A stretch of DNA of 64,000 nucleotides from Desulfobacterales bacterium (GCA_034520365.1 JAXHNP010000006.1:985001-1049000); one strand, 5' to 3'; positions 34,951-44,814 are shown, counted from the stretch's first letter. Translations and numbers: made by a program. Notes: a model not told the origin generated them from the letters alone.

Positions 34951-36318
34951 ATGTACGACAAAATAATTCGTAACGGACATATCGTTACCCATTCCGATGT
35001 TTTTGAGGCCGACCTAGCTATTGAAGATGGAAAGATAGCGGCAATAGGACAGAATTTGGGGGAAGCAAAAGAAACGATTGATGCCGAAGGAAAATTTGTG
35101 ATGCCTGGTTGTATCGACCCTCATGTGCATATGGGAATCTTTCTTGACTATGAGGGGGATGTCAAATCGGAGACGGCGGCAGCCGCAGCCGGCGGAACGA
35201 CTACAATTATCCAGTATTTAATCGGTAAAGAGTCCCAGGAGGAAGTATATAACACCATGAAAGCGCCAATCAGTAAATTGGCTTCTTGTGATGTGGCATT
35301 TCATGGTGTTTTGCTTTTTGATTCACATCTTGATGAAATTGAAAAAATGGCCGGCTTGGGGGTTCATTCAAATAAGTTCCTAATGGCTTATAAGGGAAAG
35401 GCCGGAGAGCAGATCGGTCTTCAAGGTGTGAATATCGACAGCGGTTTCCTCTATAAAGCATTTGAAAAAATGAAGGCTATTGGCGGGATACCAATGATCC
35501 ATGCCGAACATATTGAACTTGTCTTTGCCGTTGAAGAAAAGTTCAAGGACCAGAATACATTAAAAACGTGGGCAGATGCACGGCCAAACGCAGCCGAGGA
35601 AATAGATCTGTACATCGGCTGCCGGTTGGCGGAGGAGGTTGGGTGCCCCATATATCAGGTTCACAGCAGCATAGGCAACGCAGCAGATATTGCTAGTGAA
35701 TTTAGGCAAAGGGGGAACAAAGTTTATGTGGAAACCTGCCCTCACTACTTAGTTACAAATTATTACGGTGAAAATCTTGAATCTCCTTTGCTTGGAAAAA
35801 TCAATCCTCCCATACGCAGTCCACAGGACCAGGAAAATATCTGGAAAGGTGTTATTAATGGAAGATTAGATACAATAGGAACAGATAGCGCAAATAATAT
35901 GTATAAGGATAAATGGGCGGATGGCAATATTTGGAACATGCAACTTGATTATTCCAGTGTAGAATATTTGTTGCCACTGTTGCTTTCCGAGGGGGTAAAT
36001 AAAGGAAGACTGTCTTTAACTGATGTAGTTAGGATGACATCTTACAATACCAGTAAAATATTCGGCCTCTATCCAAGAAAAGGAATAATGGCTATAGGCG
36101 CAGATGCGGATTTAGTAATTGTCGACCTTGAAAAAAAGAAGACCGTCAAAGCGTCGGAACGCCATTCAATTTCCGATTACAGCCTTTATGAAGGATGGGA
36201 AATTAAAGGTTTGCCGGTTAGAACAATTATACGAGGTCAAAATGTGGTAGAAAATGAAAAGCTGGTCGCAGAACCGGGATTAGGCCAGTTTGTTCCAACA
36301 GAACCTGCACATAAATAA
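34951..36318 (+). CDS. Hydantoinase/dihydropyrimidinase-family cyclic amidohydrolase
   Basis: A 455-residue binuclear metal amidohydrolase that opens cyclic amides (dihydropyrimidines, hydantoins, imides). Metal ligands are all in place: DPHVHMG (His58, His60), the carboxylated lysine in FLMAYKGK (Lys148), HAEH (His184), QVHSS (His238) and TIGTDSANN (Asp312). The last motif is unusual, since GTDHAP is common and the His is replaced by Ser. Length fits the family (about 460). The ATG has AAAGGAGGAGTGAC upstream. As first gene of unit C, followed by an amidase, it likely opens the imported ring. Imide versus ureide substrate cannot be decided. Confidence 0.9.
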   Translation: MYDKIIRNGHIVTHSDVFEADLAIEDGKIAAIGQNLGEAKETIDAEGKFVMPGCIDPHVHMGIFLDYEGDVKSETAAAAAGGTTTIIQYLIGKESQEEVYNTMKAPISKLASCDVAFHGVLLFDSHLDEIEKMAGLGVHSNKFLMAYKGKAGEQIGLQGVNIDSGFLYKAFEKMKAIGGIPMIHAEHIELVFAVEEKFKDQNTLKTWADARPNAAEEIDLYIGCRLAEEVGCPIYQVHSSIGNAADIASEFRQRGNKVYVETCPHYLVTNYYGENLESPLLGKINPPIRSPQDQENIWKGVINGRLDTIGTDSANNMYKDKWADGNIWNMQLDYSSVEYLLPLLLSEGVNKGRLSLTDVVRMTSYNTSKIFGLYPRKGIMAIGADADLVIVDLEKKKTVKASERHSISDYSLYEGWEIKGLPVRTIIRGQNVVENEKLVAEPGLGQFVPTEPAHK

Positions 36319-36346
36319 TTTAGTATCCAAAAAAGGGGGTGTGCAT

Positions 36347-37000
36347 ATGACTAATGGAAGGGAAGAAATATACCAAAAATCTAAACTCGGGGGAGGTATC
36401 GGATTCGGTAAACGCCCGGCTATTATTGTTATAGATCTACAAAAAGGCTTTACTCTTCCTGAAGCTACAGCCGGCGCGGACATGACCACAACCGTGGAAA
36501 ATGTAAAAAAGCTGACTGATGCGTCCAGAGAAAAAAATGTTAAGGTTTACTATACCAGAGTGGGATATGAGAAAGATGGTGTGGATTTAGGCCCATTTGG
36601 ACATAAAGCAATGGTGTTGAGGGATTTCACAAGAGATCATTGGTTTTATGAAATGGATGAAAGGCTGGATATACGGGAGTCGGATATCGTACTTGAAAAG
36701 CATTGGCCGTCGGCTTTTTTTGGCACCCATCTTCTGCAGATGTTTATTGCTACGCATATCGACACTGTGATTATAACAGGCTGTACAACAGCCGGTTGCG
36801 TTTACGCAAGCGCCTTAGACTCCTGCTCTTATGGTTTCAGAACTATTGTTGCAGAAGAGTGTGTGGCTGACAGAGCCGAAGACACCCATAACATGTTTCT
36901 CTGGAATATGGGGCAAAAATATGCAGACGTGATGAGTGTTAAGGAGGTGATAGCGGAGATAGGGAAGGTTGAGAAAATGGAGTATGATTTGCTCTGGTAA
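36347..37000 (+). CDS. Isochorismatase-family amidohydrolase (N-carbamoyl or maleamate type)
   Basis: A 217-residue cysteine hydrolase. The Asp-Lys-Cys triad is visible: Asp30 in VIDLQKGF, Lys118 in VLEKHWPSAF, and Cys151 in TGCTTAGCVYASALD. This TxGCV motif is typical of N-carbamoylsarcosine amidase and maleamate amidase, rather than isochorismatase itself. It would hydrolyse the linear amide or carbamoyl product of the preceding amidohydrolase, releasing ammonia (and CO2 if carbamoyl). The ATG at 36347 is supported by AAGGGGGTG. It lies 28 bases after the amidohydrolase. Confidence 0.87.
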   Translation: MTNGREEIYQKSKLGGGIGFGKRPAIIVIDLQKGFTLPEATAGADMTTTVENVKKLTDASREKNVKVYYTRVGYEKDGVDLGPFGHKAMVLRDFTRDHWFYEMDERLDIRESDIVLEKHWPSAFFGTHLLQMFIATHIDTVIITGCTTAGCVYASALDSCSYGFRTIVAEECVADRAEDTHNMFLWNMGQKYADVMSVKEVIAEIGKVEKMEYDLLW

Positions 37001-37080
37001 GGTGCCAATTTCTTTTTCTATATGTCTCTTTAATACAACTATTATAAATTTTAGAACTTATTACCCAGAGGAGGAGTGTG

Positions 37081-38610
37081 ATGGGGGGGAAAATGTATTT
37101 TAAACCGAAGCAATTGGCATGGGTGTTGAGCATGGCCGCAATTCTGGTCTTCTTTTCAAGCCATGTTGTTCACAGTTCCAATGATTTTACGGAAAACATG
37201 CGGGCATCCGGGCATTTGACCCAGCGCGTTTCAATGAACATGGAGAACCCGCCTGAAACCGATGGTGACGACCGATACAATTTGTCTATGTTTCGCTCTA
37301 CTGCTTATTTGGAACTGAATGGGTATTATGATCTTTTTGATTTCGGCGTCGTTGGAAGAATAGATAGAGAATACAAGACGGAATACCTTCGTGAGCTTGA
37401 TCGTATGTCCAATGCGGATCTGGAAAGTTTTTACGATGATGCAGAGTTTCGCGAGTATTACGTGGATATTGAGCCATGGGACAATGTGCAAATGCGGCTT
37501 GGCAAGCAGCAGGTGGTGTGGGGGCGCACTGACTTTTTCCAGGCCATGGATGTTATTCATGGATACGATTTTTCCTGGCGGACTTTTTTGGAGGCGGAAA
37601 ATCAATATCTCCGAAAACCCCTCACAATGGCCAATGCTCAGGTTCGAATGCCGGGCGGCCAATTGCAGTTGATTTGGATACCCGGTGATGACATCAACAG
37701 CGAAGACCAATATGGAAACACTTATGATTTAAGGGGTGGACGCTGGGCCCTTCAGCCGAACAAAGGATTTGATTTTTTAACCGGGGGTGTTCCTTACAAC
37801 TATCATCATTCCGAAGGGGATTCCGATGATGATCATTATGGAGTCCGCTGGACTGGAATGACCGGCCCCGTCGAATATTCCCTGGCTTATTTTTATGGCA
37901 ACAGGCAGGACCCGGTGTTGAATTCAGCCGCTGATCCTTATGAAGGTGAGGCCCCACAAAATGAATTTGCCGAGTTTATTTTCCCAAAAGAGCACATGAT
38001 TGGCGGGACCATGAATTATTATTTCAGACCGCTAGACATGGTCCTTCGAACAGAACTCGCTTATATCTTTGACCGCACCTACAACGTCGGTCAGGATGCC
38101 TCGGAAGTTTTCGCAGGAATTCCCGGATTCGACGGTATCGAGGAATACGATACCGTAAGAAGCATGATTGGATTTGACAAACCCATGAGCTGGGTAAAAC
38201 CCCTGCTAGGTGCCCGCAAAGACGGCTTTTTTAGTATGCAGTTATTTACCACGACCCTTCTCGATTATGATCGGGGCAAAGACGAGGATAATATTGTCCG
38301 GTTGGCTGGTTATGGAGCAGGCCACTACGAATATGACAGCATTCTGACAGGTATACTGGGGTGGAATTATGCAGGGGATACTGTTAATCCCCAACTGGCC
38401 GGCGGCGTTCAGGTAAATAACGGGGATTTCTTTGTGATTCCGAGCTGTCAGTTTGTTTTGAGTGACAGATTGCGGCTTTACACCGAATACGCCATGTTTT
38501 TTCCCGGAAGCAATTACAAAGAACCCGGTGAGGTGGAAACAGACACTCAACTTATCGGATGGTTTGAGAACAATGACCAACTTTATGTGAGGCTGAAATA
38601 TGTTTTCTAA
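37081..38610 (+). CDS. DUF1302-like outer-membrane beta-barrel protein
   Basis: A 509-residue secreted barrel with an N-terminal signal segment (LAWVLSMAAILVFFSSHVVH, near residues 10-29). It is rich in alternating aromatic strands and contains GKQQVVWGRTDFFQAMDV, a typical DUF1302 stretch, and ends LYVRLKYVF with terminal Phe. DUF1302 proteins are coupled to DUF1329 proteins in gene clusters for hydrophobic compounds (established pattern, precise function unclear). An AGGAGG leader supports ATG 37081. It opens the envelope module 37081-43511, so an outer-membrane entry for the substrate or export of a lipid is inferred. Confidence 0.83.
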   Translation: MGGKMYFKPKQLAWVLSMAAILVFFSSHVVHSSNDFTENMRASGHLTQRVSMNMENPPETDGDDRYNLSMFRSTAYLELNGYYDLFDFGVVGRIDREYKTEYLRELDRMSNADLESFYDDAEFREYYVDIEPWDNVQMRLGKQQVVWGRTDFFQAMDVIHGYDFSWRTFLEAENQYLRKPLTMANAQVRMPGGQLQLIWIPGDDINSEDQYGNTYDLRGGRWALQPNKGFDFLTGGVPYNYHHSEGDSDDDHYGVRWTGMTGPVEYSLAYFYGNRQDPVLNSAADPYEGEAPQNEFAEFIFPKEHMIGGTMNYYFRPLDMVLRTELAYIFDRTYNVGQDASEVFAGIPGFDGIEEYDTVRSMIGFDKPMSWVKPLLGARKDGFFSMQLFTTTLLDYDRGKDEDNIVRLAGYGAGHYEYDSILTGILGWNYAGDTVNPQLAGGVQVNNGDFFVIPSCQFVLSDRLRLYTEYAMFFPGSNYKEPGEVETDTQLIGWFENNDQLYVRLKYVF

Positions 38611-38638
38611 AATTTATAAAAGCTTGGAGGCACTAACT

Positions 38639-39931
38639 ATGAAAGGCAAAATAATTCGCAAGGTTATTATGGCCGCATTTCTGACGTTTACTTGTTTGAT
38701 ATTTGGAGTCACATCGGTTGTTTCCGCGGAAGTCGAGGCAGGGGATGTTATTAATTCGAAAAATATTGATGAAATGAAGGATCAAGAATTTGAAGGCCAT
38801 AAAATCGGGGATCTGCTCACGGACATGGTTGAAATGATGATCCGGGAAAAAGGCCTTGAGATTGAGCTTAAACACAGCGAACCGTTTCCGGTTGATGAGC
38901 GATGGGTAGAAGCTACAGAAAAATATGCCGACCAGGTAAAGCTAAATCCGGAAACACAGAATATCGAAGGATATGTTGCGGGGACCCCTTTTCCGGATGT
39001 TGATTTGGATGATCCGAACGCGGCTTTAAAGCTTGCCTGGAACTCACAGATGGTTGGCGGCTTTCCGCGAGGAGATATTCAGTGGGTTCCGGAATTTCGG
39101 TTCCTGTTTATTGACGGGGACAAGGGTATAACCCGGGAGCAGACCTGGACTTATCTCACTGCTTTTTATCAGGGACTACTGGGCGAAGGGCGGCCCCATG
39201 TGGTAGACGAAAACATTTATAAAAGAAATATCACCGTGGGCTTGTCTCCCAGCGATATTGCCGGACTAGGCACTTATTCCATTCGCTACATGGACGGTAA
39301 AACCGATGATATGTGGGCATATCTGAAAAGCGTTCGGCGGGTTCGCAGACTTTCCGGGGGCAGCTGGATGGACCCCATCGGTGGCACGGATATGTTAAAT
39401 GATGAGATGGAAGTGCTTAATATCCACCCCAGCTGGTATAAAGGTTTTGAGGTTGTAGGAAAAAGGCATGTCCTTGCTATTTGCCATAGTGAGCGGCCAT
39501 CCTTTGACAAAGGCAGTAAAAGCGATCTTTATCCGGGTATTGATCACAAAACCCCCCCGCACTGGAATCCCACCGACGCATGGGAGCCCCGGGAGGTATA
39601 CGAACTCAAGGCCAAGTTGCCGGAGGAGCATCCCTATGCGGAAAAACGGATGTATATGGACACACAGATTCCCTTGCTTTTGTATGCCGAGGCCTATGAC
39701 CATGCCGGAGAAATGTGGAAGATGATCTTTTTCGGCATGACACCCATCAAAACCGAGGATGGGGGATATGGTATATTGTCGAACACCGGTCATATGATTG
39801 ATTTTAAGCGGAATCACGCCACCATTTTTGTGCACCCCATGAGTTCCACTTGGAACCCCGCGGGTGTTGACCTGGATGAAATTGACGTGCATCTGCTTAA
39901 AAAAGCGGCTCAGGGCAAAATGGATTTTTAA
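38639..39931 (+). CDS. DUF1329 periplasmic/outer-membrane lipid-binding-like protein
   Basis: A 430-residue exported protein (signal MKGKIIRKVIMAAFLTFTCL, cleaved near VVSAEVE). The DUF1329 hallmark is the RRVRRLSGGSWMDPIGGTDML stretch (in part; about residues 228-248) with the flanking WAYLKSV and WNPTDAWEPREVYELKA. The fold is related to LolA/LppX lipid carriers. It starts 28 bases after the DUF1302 gene with GGAGG leader; the pair is a conserved unit. Role in this island is inferred as handling a hydrophobic molecule across the periplasm. Confidence 0.85.
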   Translation: MKGKIIRKVIMAAFLTFTCLIFGVTSVVSAEVEAGDVINSKNIDEMKDQEFEGHKIGDLLTDMVEMMIREKGLEIELKHSEPFPVDERWVEATEKYADQVKLNPETQNIEGYVAGTPFPDVDLDDPNAALKLAWNSQMVGGFPRGDIQWVPEFRFLFIDGDKGITREQTWTYLTAFYQGLLGEGRPHVVDENIYKRNITVGLSPSDIAGLGTYSIRYMDGKTDDMWAYLKSVRRVRRLSGGSWMDPIGGTDMLNDEMEVLNIHPSWYKGFEVVGKRHVLAICHSERPSFDKGSKSDLYPGIDHKTPPHWNPTDAWEPREVYELKAKLPEEHPYAEKRMYMDTQIPLLLYAEAYDHAGEMWKMIFFGMTPIKTEDGGYGILSNTGHMIDFKRNHATIFVHPMSSTWNPAGVDLDEIDVHLLKKAAQGKMDF

Positions 39932-39955
39932 CCCCCCAAATCTTATCCGTTTATT

Positions 39956-39987
39956 CGGCAGGGTCGTATTAAGGTGCGATCCTGCCG
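39956..39987 (+). promoter_or_regulatory. Intercistronic hairpin between DUF1329 and YCF48 genes
   Basis: An 11-bp stem CGGCAGGGTCG / CGATCCTGCCG (one G.U pair) with a 10-base loop, 24 bases after the stop. The poly-T is 18 bases further on, so it may be a partial terminator or mRNA-processing site setting expression of the downstream genes. Confidence 0.45.
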
Positions 39988-40041
39988 AGCCCTGAAATGA
40001 GAATTTTTTAAGAAAAACTATTAATTCATCTAAAAAAGGTT

Positions 40042-41118
40042 ATGATTGTGTCCGAAAAAAATCCTACAAGCAAAATGACCCGTTTGGAGATATGCTGGGA
40101 AGTTTTTTTGTTCGCGGTATTGTTTTTGTCTCTTGCTTTTATAGGCCTTAAAACTGAAGCGATCTCTGAAACTATTTTCAGCAATGATGACGTCTCCCTG
40201 GCTACTGAACCCATACGAGCGAGGGATCGTATCTATGGAGTTGCGCTCGTTCCGCTCCCAGTCGGGGACACATTTTTTATGGCAGGCTCCAGAGGTAAAA
40301 TTTGGAAAACTGCGAATTTAGGCCAAAGTTTTGAAGTTTTGGAGACGCCCACTAGTAAACATTTGCAGGATATTGCGTTTTGGGACGAAAAAAGAGCGGT
40401 TGCTGTGGGAGATGAAGGGGTTGCCCTTATCACGGATGACGGCGGGACTTCTTGGAATATAGTAAAAGATATTCCGAAATCAGATGTGGATAATAAATTA
40501 ATTAAAGTAACTGCTCTTGACGAAGGCAGGGCGTTTGCCGTCGGGGTGATGGGCGCCATCCTATACACTGAGGATTATGGTAAAACATGGGTCAAGAAGA
40601 AAGAGGAGGAGGATATAAGCTATAACGATGTTCTGTTTCTAGATGAGAATGAAGGCTGGGTCGTTGGAGAATTCGCCACAATTCTGAAAACAGAAGATGG
40701 GGGGGACACCTGGATCAAACAGGATGTGGAAGAAGGTGAAGACCGGGGAAAGCAGTTGGTAGAAACTGACATCAACATTTTTGCTATCGCGGCCAAAAAT
40801 GACAATTTCCTCCTGGCCGCGGGAACTGAGGGAACGATTTTGACGACCAAAAACGGTGGAAAATTTTGGCAGCGAAAGACAATCGACACTAGTCAGCACT
40901 TGCTGGCTCTTTTGCATGATGACAGTAAGTATGTCGGGGTGGGGAACAACGGTATTGTTTTTACTAAGAAAGGCGATGCTGACTGCTCCGCTAATCGCTT
41001 GGCGGAAAATGAGTTGGCCTGGCATACCGATCTAATAAAACTTGATGAAAATCAATATATCATCGTAGGCCAAACATCAGGAATTTGGAATGGACGAGAC
41101 TGGAAACATTTTAACTGA
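40042..41118 (+). CDS. YCF48/BNR-repeat protein
   Basis: A 358-residue protein with one N-terminal membrane segment or signal anchor (VFLFAVLFLSLAFIGLKTE, about residues 21-39) and a beta-propeller made of YCF48/BNR repeats: GSRGKIWKTANLGQSFE, GDEGVALITDDGGTSWN, GVMGAILYTEDYGKTWV, GEFATILKTEDGGDTWI and GTEGTILTTKNGGKFW. Such proteins are frequent partners of MMPL/RND exporters and DUF1302/DUF1329 genes. It is probably periplasmic. Function is unknown; it may be an assembly factor for the envelope module. Confidence 0.83.
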   Translation: MIVSEKNPTSKMTRLEICWEVFLFAVLFLSLAFIGLKTEAISETIFSNDDVSLATEPIRARDRIYGVALVPLPVGDTFFMAGSRGKIWKTANLGQSFEVLETPTSKHLQDIAFWDEKRAVAVGDEGVALITDDGGTSWNIVKDIPKSDVDNKLIKVTALDEGRAFAVGVMGAILYTEDYGKTWVKKKEEEDISYNDVLFLDENEGWVVGEFATILKTEDGGDTWIKQDVEEGEDRGKQLVETDINIFAIAAKNDNFLLAAGTEGTILTTKNGGKFWQRKTIDTSQHLLALLHDDSKYVGVGNNGIVFTKKGDADCSANRLAENELAWHTDLIKLDENQYIIVGQTSGIWNGRDWKHFN

Positions 41119-41138
41119 AAAGAAAATAGAGGACATTC

Positions 41139-43511
41139 ATGCCGGATTTTAAACAAAAATTAGTCGAATTTTGCATATACAAAAGAACGCGAGTGCTCAT
41201 TTTTCTTTCCGTGCTCACAGCTTTCTTCCTTTATAATGCGGTGCAGATCGATATCAAGACCATTTTTGCGGATCTGGTGCCGAGTAACCACCCCTACGTT
41301 GAGACAAACGAGCAGTACGCTGAGCAGTTCGGCGGTCCGAATAAGGTTTCTATTCGGGTTCATGTCGAAGAGGGTGATATTTTTCAGTTCGATGTTCTGG
41401 AGGTCATTCAGAATCTGCAGCGCGAATTGCGCACTGTTACGGCAGTCAATGAATACCAGATTATCTCCCTTGCCTCGAAAAAGCTGAAGCATACAGAAGG
41501 GACCTCGTACGGAATTGAGAGCAAGCCTTTGATGTGGCCTGATATACCGGAAACCCAGGAAGGGCTGGATAATTTGCGCCAGGGGGTTATTGAAAATCCG
41601 CTTATTTATGGATCCTATGTCTCACGGGACTTGAAATCCGCCCTGGTCACGGTGGATTTTATCGATCGGCTGGTGAATTATAAGGCTATATATAAAGATA
41701 TCAATAAGCTTATTGATGGGGTGGACAACGAGAAAGTCTCTATTTCCGCAGTCGGTGAGCCTATTTTAAGGGGCCTTATCAATGGATATCTTCCGCAGAC
41801 CATAATTATTTTTTTCGGAAGCCTCCTTCTCATGTGCATAATTTTGACCGTGTTTTTTTTAAGAACCCTGCGCGGGGCTGTTATCCCGCTTATCAACGCG
41901 GCTGTCAGCGCTATTTGGGCCCTTGGCATAGGCTATCTATGCGGTCTGTCGCTAGATCCCCTGGGAATTGTCATCACGTTTCTTATCACCGCCCGGGTCA
42001 TTTCACACTCGGTGCAATCCATCACCCGGTTTGAAGAAGTGGCTGAAGCGCGCATTCTGGCAGGCGATACAAAGGATATCAGCAAAGTGGCCGCAGAAGT
42101 CGCTCTGGGCACCTTGTTTCGTCCCGGCGTGTTAAGCGTTTTGACAGACGCCGGGGGTATCATGGTCGTGGCGCTTGCGCCCATTCCCTTGCTTCAAAAA
42201 ACAGCGATCCTCGGAGCCGTTTGGGTAACCTGCGTGGTGGTTACCGGTGTTATTATGACCCCTCTGCTGTTGACGCTTGTACGGGATCCCGGTCGTTATT
42301 TAATAAAATACAATTTCAACAAAATATATTTAGCCCTGCTTCGGAAACTGGGCCAGCAGGTAATCGGACTAGGCAGGTGGCCTATTTTGATCATAGTTAT
42401 TTTGATATGCACCGGCGGCCTATACTATGCGAGTAAGATCACCATAGGCGATGCTGATCCAGGCTCGTCGTTATTATGGCCGTATTCGGAGTACAACCAG
42501 TCGGTCGAGAAAATAAACGAAGAATTTCTCGGGACCGACACCATGTTTGTGGTTGTAAAAGGGGAGGGGGAAAACGCCGTCATTGAGCCGGATGTTCTTG
42601 CAAATATTTCCGAGTTCCAGGACCATGTGGAACTGCAGTCCAGCATCGGGGGCACCATTGCCATTACAGACCTGTTGCCGGCTGTAAAAAGACTTCTGCA
42701 CATGGATAATCCGCGCTTTCAGTCAATGGGAGACAGTACGGTTATAAACGGCGAATTGATTTATAATTACCTTGCTGGCGGAGATCGGAGCGATCTCAAT
42801 CGGTACTTAGATTTTGATTATGAGACAGCCGCCGTTACGATATATTTTCAGGATCATACCGGCGAAACCATTCGCACAGCGATTTCACGCATCAAAAATT
42901 TCATAAGTCAAAAAGCCATAAAAGATGTTGAATATCTTCTGGCTGGCGGAAAGATCGGGCTACTGGCCGCTGTTAATGAAGTCATTTTTGCCGGACAAGT
43001 TGAAAGCATTGCTTTTGCACTTCTGGTTGTGCTTTTAACCTGCACTTTTACCTATCGTTCCAGTACCGCGGGGTTTTTCTTTATGATTCCGGTGCTGATT
43101 ACCAATATTTTAACTTTCAATTACATGTCGCTAAATAATATCGGATTGAATGTAAACACCCTGCCAGTGGCTGCCATAGGCATAGGGCTAGGGGTAAATT
43201 ACGCGATTTATGTGGTAGACGCCATTATAGAATATTTCGAGTACAAGGGCGATAAGATAGAGGCGGTATACTATGGCCTGCGTTCCGCCGGCAGCGGGGT
43301 CTTAAATTCCTCCGTGCCCCTCGTGCTTTGCACGGCTCTTTGGTTCTTTTTCTCCTCTCTAAAATTTCAGGCAGAAATGGCCGTGTTAATTGCTGTGTGG
43401 ATGGGGCTGTCAGCTATTTGTGCACTGGTTGTAATGCCGGCCCTGATCATATTGTTTCGCCCAAAATTTGTTTTTAACAGGCAGGTTGAGTCAGAAAAAG
43501 CTTCTTTATAG
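41139..43511 (+). CDS. MMPL/RND-superfamily transporter
   Basis: A 790-residue inner-membrane protein with two halves, each having a large periplasmic loop followed by a block of transmembrane helices (about 220-400 and 620-770). The N-terminus has one TM and then DIKTIFADLVPSNHPYVETN, typical of the MMPL/HpnN-like RND family. Acidic/polar residues in the TM4-like segments (e.g. NAAVSAIWALGIGYLCGLSL, IGIGLGVNYAIYVVDAIIEY) fit a proton-driven exporter or lipid mover. It is 20 bases after the YCF48 gene. Together with DUF1302/DUF1329 it forms a probable trans-envelope system for a hydrophobic compound (inference). Confidence 0.86.
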   Translation: MPDFKQKLVEFCIYKRTRVLIFLSVLTAFFLYNAVQIDIKTIFADLVPSNHPYVETNEQYAEQFGGPNKVSIRVHVEEGDIFQFDVLEVIQNLQRELRTVTAVNEYQIISLASKKLKHTEGTSYGIESKPLMWPDIPETQEGLDNLRQGVIENPLIYGSYVSRDLKSALVTVDFIDRLVNYKAIYKDINKLIDGVDNEKVSISAVGEPILRGLINGYLPQTIIIFFGSLLLMCIILTVFFLRTLRGAVIPLINAAVSAIWALGIGYLCGLSLDPLGIVITFLITARVISHSVQSITRFEEVAEARILAGDTKDISKVAAEVALGTLFRPGVLSVLTDAGGIMVVALAPIPLLQKTAILGAVWVTCVVVTGVIMTPLLLTLVRDPGRYLIKYNFNKIYLALLRKLGQQVIGLGRWPILIIVILICTGGLYYASKITIGDADPGSSLLWPYSEYNQSVEKINEEFLGTDTMFVVVKGEGENAVIEPDVLANISEFQDHVELQSSIGGTIAITDLLPAVKRLLHMDNPRFQSMGDSTVINGELIYNYLAGGDRSDLNRYLDFDYETAAVTIYFQDHTGETIRTAISRIKNFISQKAIKDVEYLLAGGKIGLLAAVNEVIFAGQVESIAFALLVVLLTCTFTYRSSTAGFFFMIPVLITNILTFNYMSLNNIGLNVNTLPVAAIGIGLGVNYAIYVVDAIIEYFEYKGDKIEAVYYGLRSAGSGVLNSSVPLVLCTALWFFFSSLKFQAEMAVLIAVWMGLSAICALVVMPALIILFRPKFVFNRQVESEKASL

Positions 43512-43521
43512 GGAGGACTTC

Positions 43522-44772
43522 ATGAGCTTGAAAGATAGAAAAGAGGTTGGATCGCTTTTTCAGTATCCTCTTCTTGATGCGATTGCCAGGCGCCGAACCC
43601 GCCGCTTTCCGGTAGGTTGCAGTCTTGACGTTGGAACAACGCAGCACAAGTCCAAAAATCCGCCTACTTCCCTCAATGAAATTGAGACTGCTGTGCTATG
43701 CTGGGCCGGTGCGGGGGTGACCGGTGTTATTGCCAGCGATCTCCAGACCCCAGGTATGGGGAATACATTCTGCTCCTGGGTGGGGCGAGCAACGGCCCTG
43801 CCCTGCAGTTATCCCACGGCAAAACTCTTTTTCACCAATGATGACGGCGTCTATCTTTATGATCCCAAAGAAGCAAGAAAGGTCGTGGAGATAGATACCG
43901 AAGACGACTGGGATAAGATAGTAGACGATTATAAATCTAACTCGTTTAAGGTTCAGGAAGGTCGTTTGGGAGCGGAAGAAGGATTGCTCACTCATATGCG
44001 GTGGAATTCGAACAAGCCGGGGACAACTATTTTTATGCCGATAGTGGATCTTACGGCTGAGTATATCAATCTCCTGTTCGGCTGCTTTCAGGGGGAAGGA
44101 TATCAAATGATCGATGATTTGACGGGAGAACCCGCCGGCGTCGGCAAATGGATCGACAAAGGGGTGTTAAATGGGCCCCAGGTGCCTGTAAGCAGTATAG
44201 AGTACCTGACTTATAATGCCAGCATTGGCCCGTCTTTTCTCCAGATTCAAAATATTCAGTTGGTTGCAGAGGCCATTGGGCTGGGCTCCATTCCCATGGC
44301 CGGCTATCAAGGTACCATAATGCTGGGGGGCACTGATCTGACCAAGGGACTAAATTTCCACTTCGGCAAGGACAGAAAGGGAAATGCATACTGCGTGGGT
44401 CTCAAGGATTATTATGAAACCTATTGTCCCCCATTTATGAGCATCAGCGAAGCGGTCGAAACCTTTCACACTGAAAAATTCGGGTCTTGCGGGCTATACG
44501 CTTATAACTTTGAGGGGCCGCAACCTTTTAAAGACAAGGAGCAGATCCTTCCCGGCTATGAAACCGTATCTGAACAGACCATCGAGATTACAAAGGATTA
44601 CTGTAATTATATTTATGAAACCTATGGCAGGTTTCCCCTTAATTATGACCCCATTGCCATGCCTATCTGGATTCAGATCCATCATATAGAGACTGAATGG
44701 TATGATAAATACCAAGTGGACGGACTTATTTCCGACCATCATAGAACTCACATGGAAAGATGGCACAAATAA
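43522..44772 (+). CDS. Nitroreductase-fold-like hypothetical protein
   Basis: A 416-residue protein of uncertain family. The N-terminal LLDAIARRRTRRFPVGCSLD resembles the FMN-phosphate-binding start of nitroreductases, and IQLVAEAIGLGSIPMAGYQG (near residues 257-276) resembles the fold's later conserved segment; the long tail is not familiar. It may bind FMN and reduce or dehalogenate-type substrates, but no catalytic residue can be assigned. A GGGAGGACTTC leader sets the ATG at 43522, 10 bases after the MMPL gene. The next gene is HdrB-like, which suggests an electron-transfer pair. Confidence 0.6.
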   Translation: MSLKDRKEVGSLFQYPLLDAIARRRTRRFPVGCSLDVGTTQHKSKNPPTSLNEIETAVLCWAGAGVTGVIASDLQTPGMGNTFCSWVGRATALPCSYPTAKLFFTNDDGVYLYDPKEARKVVEIDTEDDWDKIVDDYKSNSFKVQEGRLGAEEGLLTHMRWNSNKPGTTIFMPIVDLTAEYINLLFGCFQGEGYQMIDDLTGEPAGVGKWIDKGVLNGPQVPVSSIEYLTYNASIGPSFLQIQNIQLVAEAIGLGSIPMAGYQGTIMLGGTDLTKGLNFHFGKDRKGNAYCVGLKDYYETYCPPFMSISEAVETFHTEKFGSCGLYAYNFEGPQPFKDKEQILPGYETVSEQTIEITKDYCNYIYETYGRFPLNYDPIAMPIWIQIHHIETEWYDKYQVDGLISDHHRTHMERWHK

Positions 44773-44814
44773 GCAGATTAAATTGGGATATCCCGGAACC
44801 GGAGATTGCCAGAT

